In this document: one piece after another, positions 11,495 through 23,508 of the stretch
Layout of the letters: every line of letters begins with the position of its first letter
How positions within the stretch are numbered: the stretch's first letter is position 1
Source of the DNA: Candidula unifasciata
Taxonomy: Eukaryota > Mollusca > Gastropoda > Stylommatophora > Geomitridae
Reading direction: 5' to 3'
Assembly (NCBI GenBank): GCA_905116865.2
Contig: CAJHNH020008456.1
Location: 114,501-178,500 of the forward strand
Length of the DNA: 64,000 bases
Translations under genes and position numbers: made by a program
Notes under the pieces: model-generated
Databases searched by the model: none
Told to the model about the DNA's origin: nothing
The model's input: the letters and a program-made list of their open reading frames with translations, nothing else

Positions 11495-12404
11495 AATTTA
11501 TGAAAATGATGAAATGCGGAAGTGTTTTGAAACACTGCAGTGAATGAAATGACTATGCAGCAGAATTAGGAAATTACATTTTATTCATTTGTATATGCCA
11601 GACAACATTTACCCGCGCTTACCTTACTCATTGCTGATAATATAACCACAAACAAACACAAGAAAACATCTTCAGATAATGGTCCACGTGATCCTATTGT
11701 GTCACTTGCAGCAAGCAAACTGGGTATTGGAAATGATAGATTACAAAAAGCAGTATCGATCCTCACCTGAAGGTATGAATGGAGCATACCGAATGAGCAC
11801 ACAGCCAGACTCTGGCGCAAACATGAATGAGGAGTCATGCGACTGTGACTCCCTCACCTCAAGCAGTCAGCTCACCCCACCAGGCTACGATTGAACACTT
11901 ACCCGCTCAGAAGCGTGAGTACCACCCGCTATTGCCGCGAAAGGCCGACGCTGACAAACACACGACATGAATCCAGATTTTGGAGTTTCTTGACAGATGG
12001 TTGTGGCCTAGAACTGTTTACTGGATTTGTCTTACAATAAATATTACCAGGATTGTTTACAAATGCCATGTCACCCCAATGATATAAAATATAAGGCCAG
12101 TGTCATAACCATACGAGGTTTAAGGATCGCGCCATGCATGACCACACAAAATGTACTTGCAGCATGTTATACTCAAGACTGATGAAGAACAACGGCATAG
12201 ATATAAGCTAATGCTAAGATTGAGCTCGTAGTCAACTAGGAACGAACATGGAGAGATGCGGGTGTCAAGTTGTTTCGAGGAGCCTGGGAAGAGGGTCTGC
12301 AATCGATTGATTGCTCCTGGGAATCCCCCGATCAATCATATTTCAGAAAGTCTGTCTTCTATGGTATACTGGATAACGTTTTTGGCGAACTTGCTGTTTG
12401 TTTT
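11495..12404. other. No gene seen
   Basis: Unique-looking sequence. Short frames on both strands have no recognisable domains. Confidence 0.5.
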
Positions 12405-12614
12405 GCCGGCTCTGTGGCTAAGTCGATGCGAACGCTTCGTAATGCCGGGGTGCCGCGTTCGACCATGCGCCTTGCGTTGGTTTCAACAGTGGTATCAAGA
12501 AAGCCGACTGTCCAGAAGCAATGGCAAACTACTGGATGTAAATTTGCCCCAAAAAAACCAGCCGGGGCTGTTGGGGTTCGTTCTGCAGCGTCCTGTAAAG
12601 GATACGCAACTAAC
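12405..12614 (+). mobile_element. SINE element A, full-length, plus strand
   Basis: tRNA-like head TCTGTGGCTAAGTCGATGCG with a decayed B-box in GCCGCGTTCGACC, then the family body GCAATGGCAAACTACTGG, GGGGCTGTTGGGGTTCGTTC and the tail GTCCTGTAAAGGATACGCAA. Aligns along its whole length with the reverse complement of 9473-9685. The 120- and 173-codon frames across it are fortuitous. Confidence 0.8.
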
Positions 12615-12831
12615 ATAACTGGTTTTTTTTTCAACTCTGCAATGACAATTTCTGAGTACCTATCCGTTTCTCAAGATAAACTGAGAAAATATACATCACA
12701 ATTACAATATGCAACTGATACCAGAGAAGATCTTATACAGGATATAAGTCATTTGCCTTCTACTTATCGAGCAAATTTTGGAGAGGGTTAACTGAATTCA
12801 CTTCATCTACTGAATTGCTTGAAAGGGACTG
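12615..12831. other. Short unassigned spacer
   Basis: Poly-T run near 12624, then unassigned AT-rich sequence between the SINE and the LINE tail. Confidence 0.4.
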
Positions 12832-13385
12832 ATCGTCATCATCATGTGCCCTGTCAACTGGCGTAGGTGCTCATGCGTCTCCACACATCACGATACCTGG
12901 TTACCTCGAACAGCTCTCTTGGTGATATCCCTCCATGCCATCGCTTCAGCCCATCCTGCATCATCTCTCTTGGTCTGCCTATATCCCTTTTCCACTGATC
13001 TTTCTAGTTTTCACGATGTTTCCCATGTCTGTATTCTCATTATGTGATCAAAGAACAGTGTTTGTCTCTTTGTTATTGTTGTATATAGAGATCTACTTTC
13101 ATTAGCTTCTTTCAAACAACCGTTGTTAGTTACTCTGGCCGTCCAAGGTATTCGTAACAATCGTCTCAGAAACCACATCTCTGTTGCTTCCAAATTCTTC
13201 TTAATTTGTTTAATGTCATTCCAAGATTCGCTGCCATATAGCTTGACAGGTTCTATGTAACATTTTAGCACCCTCTTTCTGACACTAGATGAGAGCGATT
13301 TATTGCATAAGATATTGTTCATTTTCTGAAATGCAGCCTTCGCTTGACCTATTCTGCTTTTAATCTCTGTCACACATGTTTTAAA
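12832..13385 (-). mobile_element. LINE reverse transcriptase C-terminus with 3' ATG-repeat tail
   Basis: On the minus strand the frame 13373-13011 reads TEIKSRIGQAKAAFQKMN, RVLKCYIEPVKLYGSESW, EATEMWFLRRLLRIPWTARV and HIMRIQ. This is the classic thumb and C-terminal region of LINE ORF2. After frameshifts it continues as GRPREMMQDGLKRWHGGISP and YRDVWRRMSTYAS to a stop at 12856-12854. The element then ends in an ATGATGATGATG-type tail (top strand 12832-12848). Upstream of about 13385 the similarity stops abruptly, as in a 5' truncation. Confidence 0.85.
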
Positions 13386-13477
13386 TTACTCTTTCCAAAT
13401 ATGTGTGTTTGTCTCCGTATTCTTTTAATTCCAGCTCTGTGGACTATTTCACAGCGGCGACTGGTAGGTTCCACTAG

Positions 13478-13558
13478 ACATAGTACTGAGTCTAAATGTG
13501 CAAACACGCTTTTAAACACCACACTGGAGGGCAAGAAACGAAGAGGTAGACAACATTA
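13478..13558 (+). mobile_element. Short LINE C-terminal scrap
   Basis: The open frame ends with STESKCANTLLNTTLEGKKR then RGRQH and a stop. The EGKKRRGRQ motif is the hallmark of the LINE C-terminal region seen elsewhere in the window. Only about 25 residues are similar, so the call is tentative. It lies directly against the left arm of the fold-back element. Confidence 0.4.
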
Positions 13559-13748
13559 GAAATAAGGAAACATTCCTCAATGTCTCGTGTTGTGGTAATA
13601 GTAGTGATGCAGGCTGATTAGACAACGATGTTTAAAATTAGTCGAGACGACAGGAATGCTGATGGTTGCTCAGCTCCTTTTTACTTAGTTTACTAAATTA
13701 CAGATATCCAGCCACCTATTCAGCCATCCCTTTCTTTTGACTATCTAA

Positions 13749-13770
13749 CCCCCCCCCCCCCCCCCCCCCC
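13749..13770. repeat. Poly-C tract in left arm
   Basis: 22 consecutive C residues, at the position symmetric to the poly-G tract of the right arm. Confidence 0.95.
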
Positions 13771-15080
13771 AAAAGCCCCTACTCACTGCTGCCTCTAAAA
13801 ACGTATATAAGACTAGTTGAATAACGCTCTATTTTATCAATACATTCCCCACTATATAACAAATATATCCCTCTCAACAAAACCAAGCATTACTGGACAA
13901 TATCGAGAGACGTACGGGTAGCAGTCTGAGAGATTATACAACCAGGACAAGAGACGGAGCATGTTGGAGATCTACTGCAGCCATCTTTTATTGTGGGGAC
14001 TGCACCTGACTGGTCTATACAAATGTAAGTCTGGCGTCATATGCCTGATGTGTCATGTGGTAAAAGGGGTCTTTAAAAGTTACAATGAAACTGCTTCTAA
14101 CTTCTCATTTTGCAAGCAGAGGTCCGCTCTTTAACTTGAGAGAGCAAGTCTTACAAGTAGTGCTGCAGGGTGGTTGAGCGCGAAAGCGGGTGAATTATTT
14201 CCTCTGTATTCTACAGCAGTGGGAAAATTATTATTTTTGGTTGTCGAAAGCGGACAAATTTTGCGGAATTGCGTTAAATAAGGGTAACTCGCTTTAATGT
14301 TCGCCCGCGCAGTAGGGTGGTCGAAGCAATGTCAGCTGTGTTTACAGCTAGGCTGCGAAATGTCGTAAGTATTTATGTGGGTTTCTTTGTGTGTGGGTTA
14401 TTAATAATCAAAGAGGCGTTTCTTAGAGGCTATTTTCTGATTGGTCAGTAGAGATCAGTGGTATGTATAGGAAAGTATGGAAAGCGATCAAATACGGTCA
14501 ATGTGGATTATGGGCTTTGACGTTACAGTCTTAGTTGGTTTTTTAAGCGTCACCTTATAGTATTGTGTCCTCGGGTTTATGTCAGTAGTGTATAATAATG
14601 GGGAGAGAAGGCAGCTGGGGGTCCATGAATATTAGAATAAAGAAACCTAGGGGTGTTTTTGTTGCGTATATAGTGATTTAAAACATGGCGCCCAAAGAGA
14701 AGCTATGTGTGGAGTTCCTTTGTGTGTCAGGTATTAATGTCTAAGCGTTTCTTAGCGGCTGTGTAATTTTAGCCCGCCCAGTAGGGTGGTCGAAGCGGTG
14801 TCAACTACGTTTACAGCTAGGCTGCGATATGTCTTAAGTATTTGATAGGGGTTTCTTTGTGTGTCGGGTATTAATAGTTCTAGGCGTCTTCCGGCACTGA
14901 CTGGGGACGGGTGGGGCTGGGGGCAGTTTTAGAGGTTATATAGTATGAAAACAATAACAGTAATGCTTGGTTTTGTTGAGAGGGATATATTTGTTATATA
15001 GTGGGGAATGTATTGATAAAATAGAGCGTTATTCAACTAGTCTTATATACGTTTTTAGAGGCAGCAGTGAGTAGGGGCTT

Positions 15081-15082
<2 letters not shown>

Positions 15083-15148
<66 letters not shown>

Positions 15149-15171
15149 GGGGGGGGGGGGGGGGGGGGGGG

Positions 15172-15208
<37 letters not shown>
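15083..15208. repeat. Poly-G tract of about 126 nt in right arm
   Basis: Uninterrupted G except for T at 15116, A at 15148 and C at 15172. It is the counterpart of a 22-nt C run in the opposite arm, so one arm has expanded (or the other contracted) since the element formed. Exact length may be affected by sequencing error. Confidence 0.9.
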
Positions 15209-15396
15209 CTAGTCAAAAGAAAGGGATGGCTGAATAGGTGGCTGGATATCTGTTATTTAGTAAACGAAGTAAAAAGAAGCTGAGCAACCATCAGCATTCC
15301 TGTCGTCTCGACTTATTTTAACCCTCGTTGTCTAATCAGCCTGCATCACTACTATTACCACAACACGAGACATTGAGGAGGAATGTTCCCTTATTT

Positions 15397-18063
15397 TATC
15401 GAGCACTGTAGAAACCGAAGTCGTGCATTTACAGACACATTAGGACCTATTTTTATTACTAAAATGAACACTAGTCTCATCCTGACATTTTTAAAAAATG
15501 AGCATAAAACACATATACAAAACGCCGTTTGGGTAAAGTGGTAGATCGATTAGCGAGAGGTGCTGAAACAGAAACGCCCCATGCGTCGACCGTTACTCTA
15601 AAGCGGTACGTTATCAGTTGCCTTCCCATTCTGTTTCCATGGCAAAGTGCTTGGTAGATCCTGTAAAAAAAAACGGCTTCAGACGTCTATACCTTCATAC
15701 CCTGCTCGCTAGCTAAGTTGGTTTATCCAGCTGCGCCGGGTGATAGTCTCCTTTTTTTTTTTTTTACAGTCTCCTTGTGGTCCGAATTCACGCTGTGAGG
15801 TAGGCAGAAAAGCGAAGTATTTCCCAGGCTTACGGTATCCATCATGGAATCAAGGCCGAGGGGTTGCGATATCCATAGTATCGAGCTAAAGGATTTACAA
15901 CTCATGGTTTCTGGATTTTAAAAAAACTTAAAATGAATAACAGGAAATGTTTTAGAAAGTAATGGCAGTCGACGTGAACCTCTCAACTTATCGACGCCCG
16001 ATGAGTCTGTGGTCACGTGACATCGACTACATTCCATTGGTATTTCCTGGTGTCTGTTTTAGCCAGGGTCGACATGGAAGTCCGGACTGTAAACAACAAC
16101 ACATCCTTTGTACGAATCCGATCCCAAGATCTGCGAGTCGACAGACAAGTGGCTAGTCACCATGGTAATATAGCTCACAATTGCTGATGTGCCTGTTCAT
16201 ACGTCTGACTATATATTCAAATATGCCAGGTAGTTGTGCGCAACATGGTCAAAACAGGCACACGATGAATTATATAAGTGCCAATCGGTAGTTCCGGAAC
16301 ATGGCATGAAATTCTTGCACATTTCAAACATACAAGATATTTGTGACGGTCTGTCTGGTTTCATCAAGATAAGAATGCGTAGCTTCTCTGGGTCAGCCAC
16401 AGCCTAAGGCCAGATTTTACGGAAATCAGGTTTCTGGTTACATTGCGTTTTAAAATTAAAAAACAAAAACCACCACGAACATCTGGAAGCCGTATGCGGC
16501 CAACATAAAGTTGGTTTGCAAGCTTGCAGTATAATCTGTTATCGTTGTTTTACATCATCGCTGTAATCGATTTACAGGCAAACTAGGGGGAAATCTGTGT
16601 ATTGTGGAAAATGGTAGTAGTTGGTAGACATTCATAGGAGCAGAATGATCCGTTTACAACAATGACGGTAGCAGTTAGGCACTTCCTGTGTCGTGAAATG
16701 AGATGGATAGCAGTGGTTTGCAGAAATACAACGGTCATCACTTGTGGATTATTAAATAATAAGAAAGAAATCCAGTCCGTCACCCATTCTACCTCCAAGT
16801 TGGACTGCAGGTTATTTTGTAATCGTATGGTGTATTCGCGTACAATGCTAGAGCTGGTTATGCAACAGACAGGCAACTAAATTAACCATATAAATATCAA
16901 CTCAAACGTGAAACAGAATTAGCTTTCCGGTCACGATTACTTCACAATCACGAATACTTCACAATCACGAACAAAAAGTAGGCGTTGCGGCTAGACAGTA
17001 TTCATCAGAATCGAAACAAATGGATAATGAGATGGTTACAAATAAGAATATACATAATCCCTTTTCTGTAAGTTAGGATCCTGTCATAGAAATACCAATA
17101 ATACGTATGCATAGCAGAAAGTTTAAGTGCATGTGCACTGGGTATCCTTCTTTTTTGGAGAGCAGTGGGATGGGTCATGATGCCAGAAGCAGGGTCAGGC
17201 TTGTACACAAGTAACATGGTGCTGGGCCATGAGAGTGGCAGTGACTCAACCATTGATTCATAGCAATTCCAGCCCGGTTTAGTGCAAACAAGCCTGACAT
17301 GGGATACCGTAACATTAAGTCTCACACTAGATGTGCTCATCACATCTGTTCTTGTAAGGCAGAATATGTTTATCTTAGCCCTCTGAGTATATTCTCAGCA
17401 ACCGCCCCCCCCCCTTTTTTCCTTTTTGTGTGGTCCTCCTATCTCCTTCAGTAAATAATTTTCTTTTGACCATGCCTCCTGTGTATAATGGTAAATGGTA
17501 TGTAATTCAGGTGTAAAATTGGATGTAGACATTTTTCATATAACGCTACTAACACGGAGTTTCTGTGATAATTTATGTCACAGTTAAAAGCTTCAAGTCA
17601 TATGTTTATGATGTCAATATCTGAATTGTGCTAGGCATGGCAGTATAACGTACAATATGTAGCTGAGACAGGGCACGCTCGGTTGTTTGGTATAGTTGAA
17701 AGTCTCTGGCTGTCATTCAGTCACTCACTCCTAGTCCCTCGGTATTTCTATTTTCATTATTACACTCTCACCGTCGGCATAGTTGGATTCAATCTCACAA
17801 AGTAACCGAATAGTTTCAGTTGTTCTTTCTTAGTGAAGATGATGGGTATTCTTTCAATAGTTATCCTTATCTCTTTTGCTTTCTCATTCGACCTCTTCTG
17901 GTTTTGTTTGCAGCATTTCACACATATCTGACTTCACAGAAAGTTTTCTCTCGCGTTCTTTTGTCAACGTTGATGTCTGTCCTTGACAACACCATGCTGG
18001 GACAAAACTTTGTTTGTATACTTTCTTTTAATCTCTGCAAGACTGAGGTATGTTGATAAATAA
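15397..18063. other. No gene seen
   Basis: About 2.7 kb without recognisable features. A 112-codon minus frame at 17343-17005 contains PTALQKRRIPSAHALKLSAM; I do not recognise it and see no splice or domain support. Poly-C and poly-T runs lie near 17405. Confidence 0.4.
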
Positions 18064-18104
18064 AGTCCCCGTGTGGGTACCGGGGCCCATTATGGGAAAA
18101 AGTG
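18064..18104 (+). mobile_element. SINE-like element B, 5' fragment
   Basis: GTCCCCGTGTGGGTACCGGG followed by GCCCATTATGGGAAAAAG matches the 5' portion of the copies at 10.3 kb (minus) and 40.7 kb. Only about 40 bp is recognisable. Confidence 0.5.
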
Positions 18105-18786
18105 TGTTGTAAAAATCGACTTACTGGTGGTGTTACCTTCAAAGTAGGGAGTGAATCTGCCTTAGAGGAAATGAAACAACAATCTACTTATAAACAGGAC
18201 AGATCTGTAATACGGACTTTTAGGCAAACCTCAAGTTCTAGAACTATACCAAAGTTCACAAGTGGAAACAACAAGAACTTTCACCACAAGTTTAAAGCTG
18301 GCGAATGTCAACAAGAAGAAGAAAATATTGTTGGGTTTTTTTTTTTCCTGCCCGAGTCTACCAGGGTACATAAAGATGCTCCCCACTTGCTAAATGTCTG
18401 TTTGATAATTTTCCTCATTTTTAGATCCAGTGCCTAGAGCAGATTTTGTGAATATGATTGTACCTGTCACAACTTCATCCTTAAAGAGAAACTGAATTTC
18501 ATGTTTGAAACACTTTGTAAACAAATTACAACATATAACATTTCAGAAATAACATAACTCTACACATATATTTTCTATTGTGTCTGTTCTTAAATCACAA
18601 ACAAATATTTTGACATGCAAGACATTTTCTAGAAGAATTCACTTGTAAATATATGCTTTTTTTACCCTTTACAGATATTCTCACATTAGAGGTCATTTGA
18701 GCAAAAGGCAACACAGAAATCACACAAGAATAATTCATATATTTTATTCTGACAAATATCCACATCAAACAGAGTGGTCAACATTT
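18105..18786. other. No gene seen
   Basis: AT-rich. A TTTTATTCT at about 18740 gives an AATAAA on the minus strand next to the following array. Confidence 0.4.
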
Positions 18787-19937
18787 ATTGTATAATCCAG
18801 CACGTCAACTGTAAGACAGTTATTGTATAGTTCCAGCATGTCAACTGTAAGACAGTTATTGTATAGTTCCAGCATGTCAACTGTAAGACATTTATTGTAT
18901 ACTTCCAGCATGTCAACTGTAAGACATTTATTGTATAGTTCCAGCATGTCAACTGTAAGACATTTATTGTATACTTCCAGCACGTCAACTGTAAGACATT
19001 TATTGTATACTTCCAGCACGTCAACTGTAAGACATTTATTGTATACTTCCAGCATGTCAACTGTAAGACATTTATTGTATAGTTCCAACACGTCAACTGT
19101 AAGACATGTATTGTATACTTCCAGCATGTTAACTGTAAGACATTTATTGTATACTTCCAGCACGTCAACTGTAAGACAATTATTGTATACTTCCAGCACG
19201 TCAACTGTAAGACATTTATTGTATACTTCCAGCACGTCAACTGTAAGACATTTATTGTATAGTTCCAGCATGTCAACTGTAAGACAGTTATTGTATACTT
19301 CCAGCATGTCAACTGTAAGACATTTATTGTATACTTCCAGCACGTCAACTGTAAGACATTTATTGTATACTTCCAGCATGTCAACTGTAAGACATTTATT
19401 GTATAGTTCCAGCATGTCAACTGTAAGACATTTATTGTATAGTTCCAGCACGTCAACTGTAAGACATTTATTGTATACTTCCAGCATGTCAACTGTAAGA
19501 CATTTATTGTATAGTTCCAGCATGTCAACTGTAAGACATTTATTGTATACTTCCAGCATGTCGACTGTAAGACATTTATTGTATACTTCCAGCATGTCAA
19601 CTGTAAGACATTTATTGTATAGTTCCAACACGTCAACTGTAAGACATTTATTGTATACTTCCAGCACGTCAACTGTAAGACATTTATTGCATAGTTCCAA
19701 CACGTCAACTGTAAGACATTTATTGTATACTTCCAGCATGTCAACTGTAAGACATTTATTGTATAGTTCCAGCATGTCAACTGTAAGACATTTATTGTAT
19801 AGTTCCAGCATGTCAACTGTAAGACATTTATTGTATACTTCCAGCACGTCAACTGTAAGACATTTATTGTATACTTCCAACATGTCAACTGTAAGACATT
19901 TATTGTATACTTCCAGCACGTCAACTGTAAGACATTT
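18787..19937. repeat. 36-bp minisatellite, about 32 copies
   Basis: Very homogeneous 36-bp unit with CAGCAYGTCAACTGTAAGAC and TTATTGTATASTTC. Variation is limited to a few positions (C/T in CAYGTC, T/G in ACAKTTATT, C/G in ATASTTCC). Most units contain TTTATT, that is AATAAA on the minus strand. Since 36 is divisible by three, frames of 372-400 codons stay open on both strands; they are artefacts. Confidence 0.97.
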
Positions 19938-20773
19938 GTAGCTGGGAGTCAGCTTGTTCTGGTTCATCTAGAACATATTTTCTCATCTGAGCTCTCCGTC
20001 TCATCCATGAATAAGAAAATATGCACATAAGCTAAATATCTCCTTATCCATGTTCTTAGTTCATCTACAGTAACATGAAGTTGGACACGACAACACTTCA
20101 GGTCATATTCCATCTGGAACTTAGAAAGTGACATTACTTAGTTTACTTAAAAGACTGAGTACTTGTGACGACACGCTCGGTGACTTCAGAATGTGTCTGT
20201 CCTCAACCTACTTTTATTTCTATGTATTTTAAAGTATACAGAAAAATAAGGATTTGGATATGTCCTAAATCTAAGTCGACCACCAGAACAAACCTGTTTA
20301 ATTCTCCTGCTTGCTGATGTAAAGTGTTAAGGTACAGATAAGACTGTAGCAGGTAGACTATGTGGCACCAGTGAAATTGAAAGCTCAGAGCTAGTGGCTG
20401 GAGATTTTGCTTGTAGAACTGAGGTGTAAGATAATTATCTCCTAGCCAGACCTTTAGGAGCAGATAAATCAGGCTAATTGTGATTATCTCCCCCTGAGGT
20501 TACCTAACTTGAGTGCAGGTCAGATGGCCAGTATGGACATGGTCTGGTGGAGGTGTTAGCAAACAGCCTGGCAGGTTGAAGAAGGAATGGAAGGTGTGAC
20601 TTATCTTATGAGCTCTGGTCAGCTTGATGGACCAGGAGAATGTAACCGTGGGAATGCAAACAAGTTTTGTACAGTCCTGACTGACAGTTAATAGACTTAC
20701 CCACGGGGTGGGGCTGTGACATCCTTGAATGAGAGTGGTTTTAGGAGCAATGTGGGAGGAGCCTAGAAGAAGT
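19938..20773. other. No gene seen; possible upstream promoter sequence
   Basis: Unassigned. Near 20704 a GGGGTGGGGCTGTG sequence resembles a CACCC/GC box 60-70 bp before the candidate TATA box. Confidence 0.35.
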
Positions 20774-20889
20774 TATAAAAGGGTGGACTCTAGGGCTGGG
20801 AAGTGAGACTCTGCTATCAGCACACCATCTGTTGGGCTTAAACCCTAAGCTTGAGACAGAACTTTTGGCATTGTGTTTTCATTTTCCAG
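20774..20889 (+). promoter_or_regulatory. Candidate TATA promoter and noncoding first exon
   Basis: TATAAAAGGG starts at 20774 in a GC-richer setting than its surroundings. About 115 bp downstream a consensus 5' splice site, TTTCCAG|GTAAGC, has its junction after 20889. A start near 20804-20815 would give a first exon of about 75-85 nt without a long coding frame. I could not find a convincing next exon; CATTACAG near 21389 is one weak acceptor. Inferred from motifs only. Confidence 0.35.
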
Positions 20890-22345
20890 GTAAGCAAAAC
20901 TATTTTCAAACCTTTAGAAATCTGTCTCTTTGCTCAAATGTGTGTCTTCATCACTTTGTAGTACTCCTTAGCGGATGTTTCTCCATTCTTTTAAGGCACT
21001 GTCACATTGTTTTATATCGTAATTCATATTGTCATGAATGTTTTTTTGTGCACATGTGATTCAAGGTTGTATAACTTAAATGTTGATGTTACCATTGAAA
21101 TTAAATGAACTATCATTTTTTCTGAAATTACAAGCGTGAAGATAACTTTGGCAGTCTTTTCAGGTGTAGGTAATCTTAATCTGTATTACAAACAGCTAAC
21201 ACACTGTAATGTGTTTAACTCCCAGGAGGCTAATCCGGAGATTGATTCGCCCCGGAAATATTGTTAGCATTATGGGCGTGTCCATTGTCCCAAGCATTGA
21301 TTCCAGAACTTGTTCTATCTAACTGATTGTCATTTTGAGTCTGTAAGAGAGATGACATCAGACATAGAAGACTTAACTATCATTACAGGATGTGAGTAGA
21401 GGAAGGCAGGAAATGTAACAACTACAATGTGAGACGAAGCCCTTCCAGACTGGACAAGAGTGAATGTGAAAATGAGGGAGAGATGAAATGTTTTAAAATA
21501 TTAGAAAAGACAATGTTTGGTGTTATTATAATAGACATGTTTGGTGTATGTCTAGATTAGATACTACACATATGCGCTTGTTTCTTCACTACAGTTCTCA
21601 CACTGGGCAGGGATTAGTAGGCATCCATTCTTTGCCGACCGTCTTAGTGTAACGACCTGCTAGAAGCAGCAAGGACGACAAACTGGAAAAGGATAGGCAG
21701 GGTCTCAAATCAAGAACTGCCTGAGGTTTATTTTCTCAAATTTTGTGAGTTATGGATAACTTTCATCAATAACACCATCTTCACTCTACTAGCCTAAACG
21801 CGTTCATTTTATTTTTGGTTAGATTTATTCAATAAATTTTGTTCATGTTGTTAAAAAATAGTTGAGTAAATTGTGTACTTAGGTTCAAGTGTCTCTATGC
21901 ATACTAGTTTACTTCAGCTGACAAATATGTAAATCACTTGATGGGTGCTTTTGTTACAATGTAATGCCAGGAGAGGAGAATGTCGGAGGGGTTAACTGTG
22001 TATCTTGATATTATTTTATTGGATTCCCCTTGATATCTATCTATCCCTTCTCCTACTCCTGTGGATACAAGTACAGCTACTTTCATTTAATTGAACGAGC
22101 CACTTGCTGTTTTTTTGGTTATCCAGGACTGTCTAGGATCAACATAGCTTAGATAGTCCAGTTTCTCATGTGGGTTCAAACCCACACACTCACTATATAA
22201 GTGTTTTTACCTACGGGGGCTCGCGACAGGACTAAGTAATTTGTCTGTCTGTGTATTGGTTGGTAATTCATGTCAAATGTCTTATGATACAAGTGACTTT
22301 CTCTGCAAACTGCATGATATTTCATGTGACAAATCTCAGTACCAG
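20890..22345. other. No gene seen
   Basis: AT-rich, intron-like sequence with no recognisable exon or mobile element. Confidence 0.4.
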
Positions 22346-22346
22346 A

Positions 22347-22510
22347 TGGTATGTCATGTGACAAGTCTCAGTATTGTATGGTATGTCATGTGACAAGTCT
22401 CAGTATTGTATGGTATGTCATGTGACAAGTCTCAGTATTGTATGGTATGTCATGTGACAAGTCTCAGTATTGTATGGTATGTCATGTGACAAGTCTCAGT
22501 ATTGTATAAT
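22347..22510. repeat. 32-bp minisatellite, 5 copies
   Basis: Unit of 32 bp based on GGTATGTCATGTGACAAGTC and TCAGTATTGTA. Each copy contains TCATGTGA, an E-box/M-box-like core (CATGTG). Confidence 0.93.
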
Positions 22511-23508
22511 ACGTCATGTGATAATGTAAACATTATACAATACACAAACCTGACCATAATCTGTAATAATGCCAACCATGCTGATCACTACCTTTTCTTT
22601 AGGAATACAAGCAAAAACTTGACCAGTATCTTTCAAATAAACAAAGCTGATAATACAATGTTTAATATCAAAACTTGGCAAGGCACATACACCAACTTCA
22701 TAATCCATAACAATATAAATTAACCTGACTTTATAATCTTCAATCATATGTGTTTTAACGACAATTAAATCATTATTTAAGTTTCAAAATTGACAATATA
22801 GCATAAACAAAGTTTACTTTGTAATCTTTATTAATAAAAACAAAACTGACAATAACATATACAAAATTGATGACAATACAATCAATAAAGACAAAATGTT
22901 AAGGCACACACAATCAACTGGACCATCTTTAACAATGTAAACATTAGTAGACTGGGAACAACAGATACTATACTCTTTAATACAAACAAAACTGACTATG
23001 TTGTTCAATGGTATAAGCAAGCAAACATGACTCCCTTATTTTTGACAATGTAAACATGATAATAAACACAAAACTGACTCTGTAATCCTCAGTGCTACAA
23101 ACTAAACTGACTCAATAATTTTTAATATACAATGCTCACTTGATCTTTTTTAAGTTTTAATCCCTTCACTCCAGAAAGGCATAAAAAAAAAAATTAAGTG
23201 GCTCAAAAATACTTGAAAAATATTTCACACAGGTCACTAACAGATGTTTGAAAACCTCTTTACCAACATTAACAAATTTCCTTTGTTTAAAAAAATTATG
23301 TAAAGGGAATAATCAATAAACACAATCAACATGAAACATTAAATGGAATACATTCCCATGTGCATAAAAAAAATTATGCATTGGGTGGCTAATGCCATGA
23401 CCCCCATTACCTCGAACACTCGGATGTTAGTTCATAACTAAACTGTAGTAACAGATACATCATGTTCTGAAATTAGTTTTAAAATTTAAAAAAAATTTTA
23501 ATGAGACT
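22511..23508. other. AT-rich region with degenerate repeats
   Basis: Recurring ACAAAACTGAC, AACAATGTAAACAT and AATAAACA words at irregular 30-60 bp spacing suggest a decayed tandem array. No gene seen. Confidence 0.45.

Larger units (their letters stand above)
13560..15396. mobile_element. Fold-back DNA element with long terminal inverted repeats
   Basis: The left arm (13560-13895) is repeated in inverse orientation as the right arm (14958-15396). Matching landmarks include CAATGTCTCGTGTTGTGG, CAGCCATCCCTTTCTTTTGA, GACTAGTTGAATAACGCTC and CTCAACAAAACCAAGCATTA. The outer ends read AAATAAGG on both sides. The ~1.06-kb interior has no transposase frame. It contains direct repeats of AGTAGGGTGGTCGAAGC at about 14311 and 14781. 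Without a transposase or clear target duplication the superfamily is undetermined. Confidence 0.85.

Noticed and set aside
17005..17343. 112-codon minus frame as a possible gene
   Set aside because: No recognised motif, splice context or repeat relation; left as unassigned.
18765..19967. Frames of 372-400 codons in the 36-bp array
   Set aside because: Repeat by-products on both strands.
22139..22190. tRNA-like A box (TAGCTTAGATAG) and B box (GGGTTCAAACCC)
   Set aside because: Only about 25 bp separates the boxes, too little for a tRNA, and I cannot draw a cloverleaf; probably chance or a decayed SINE head.
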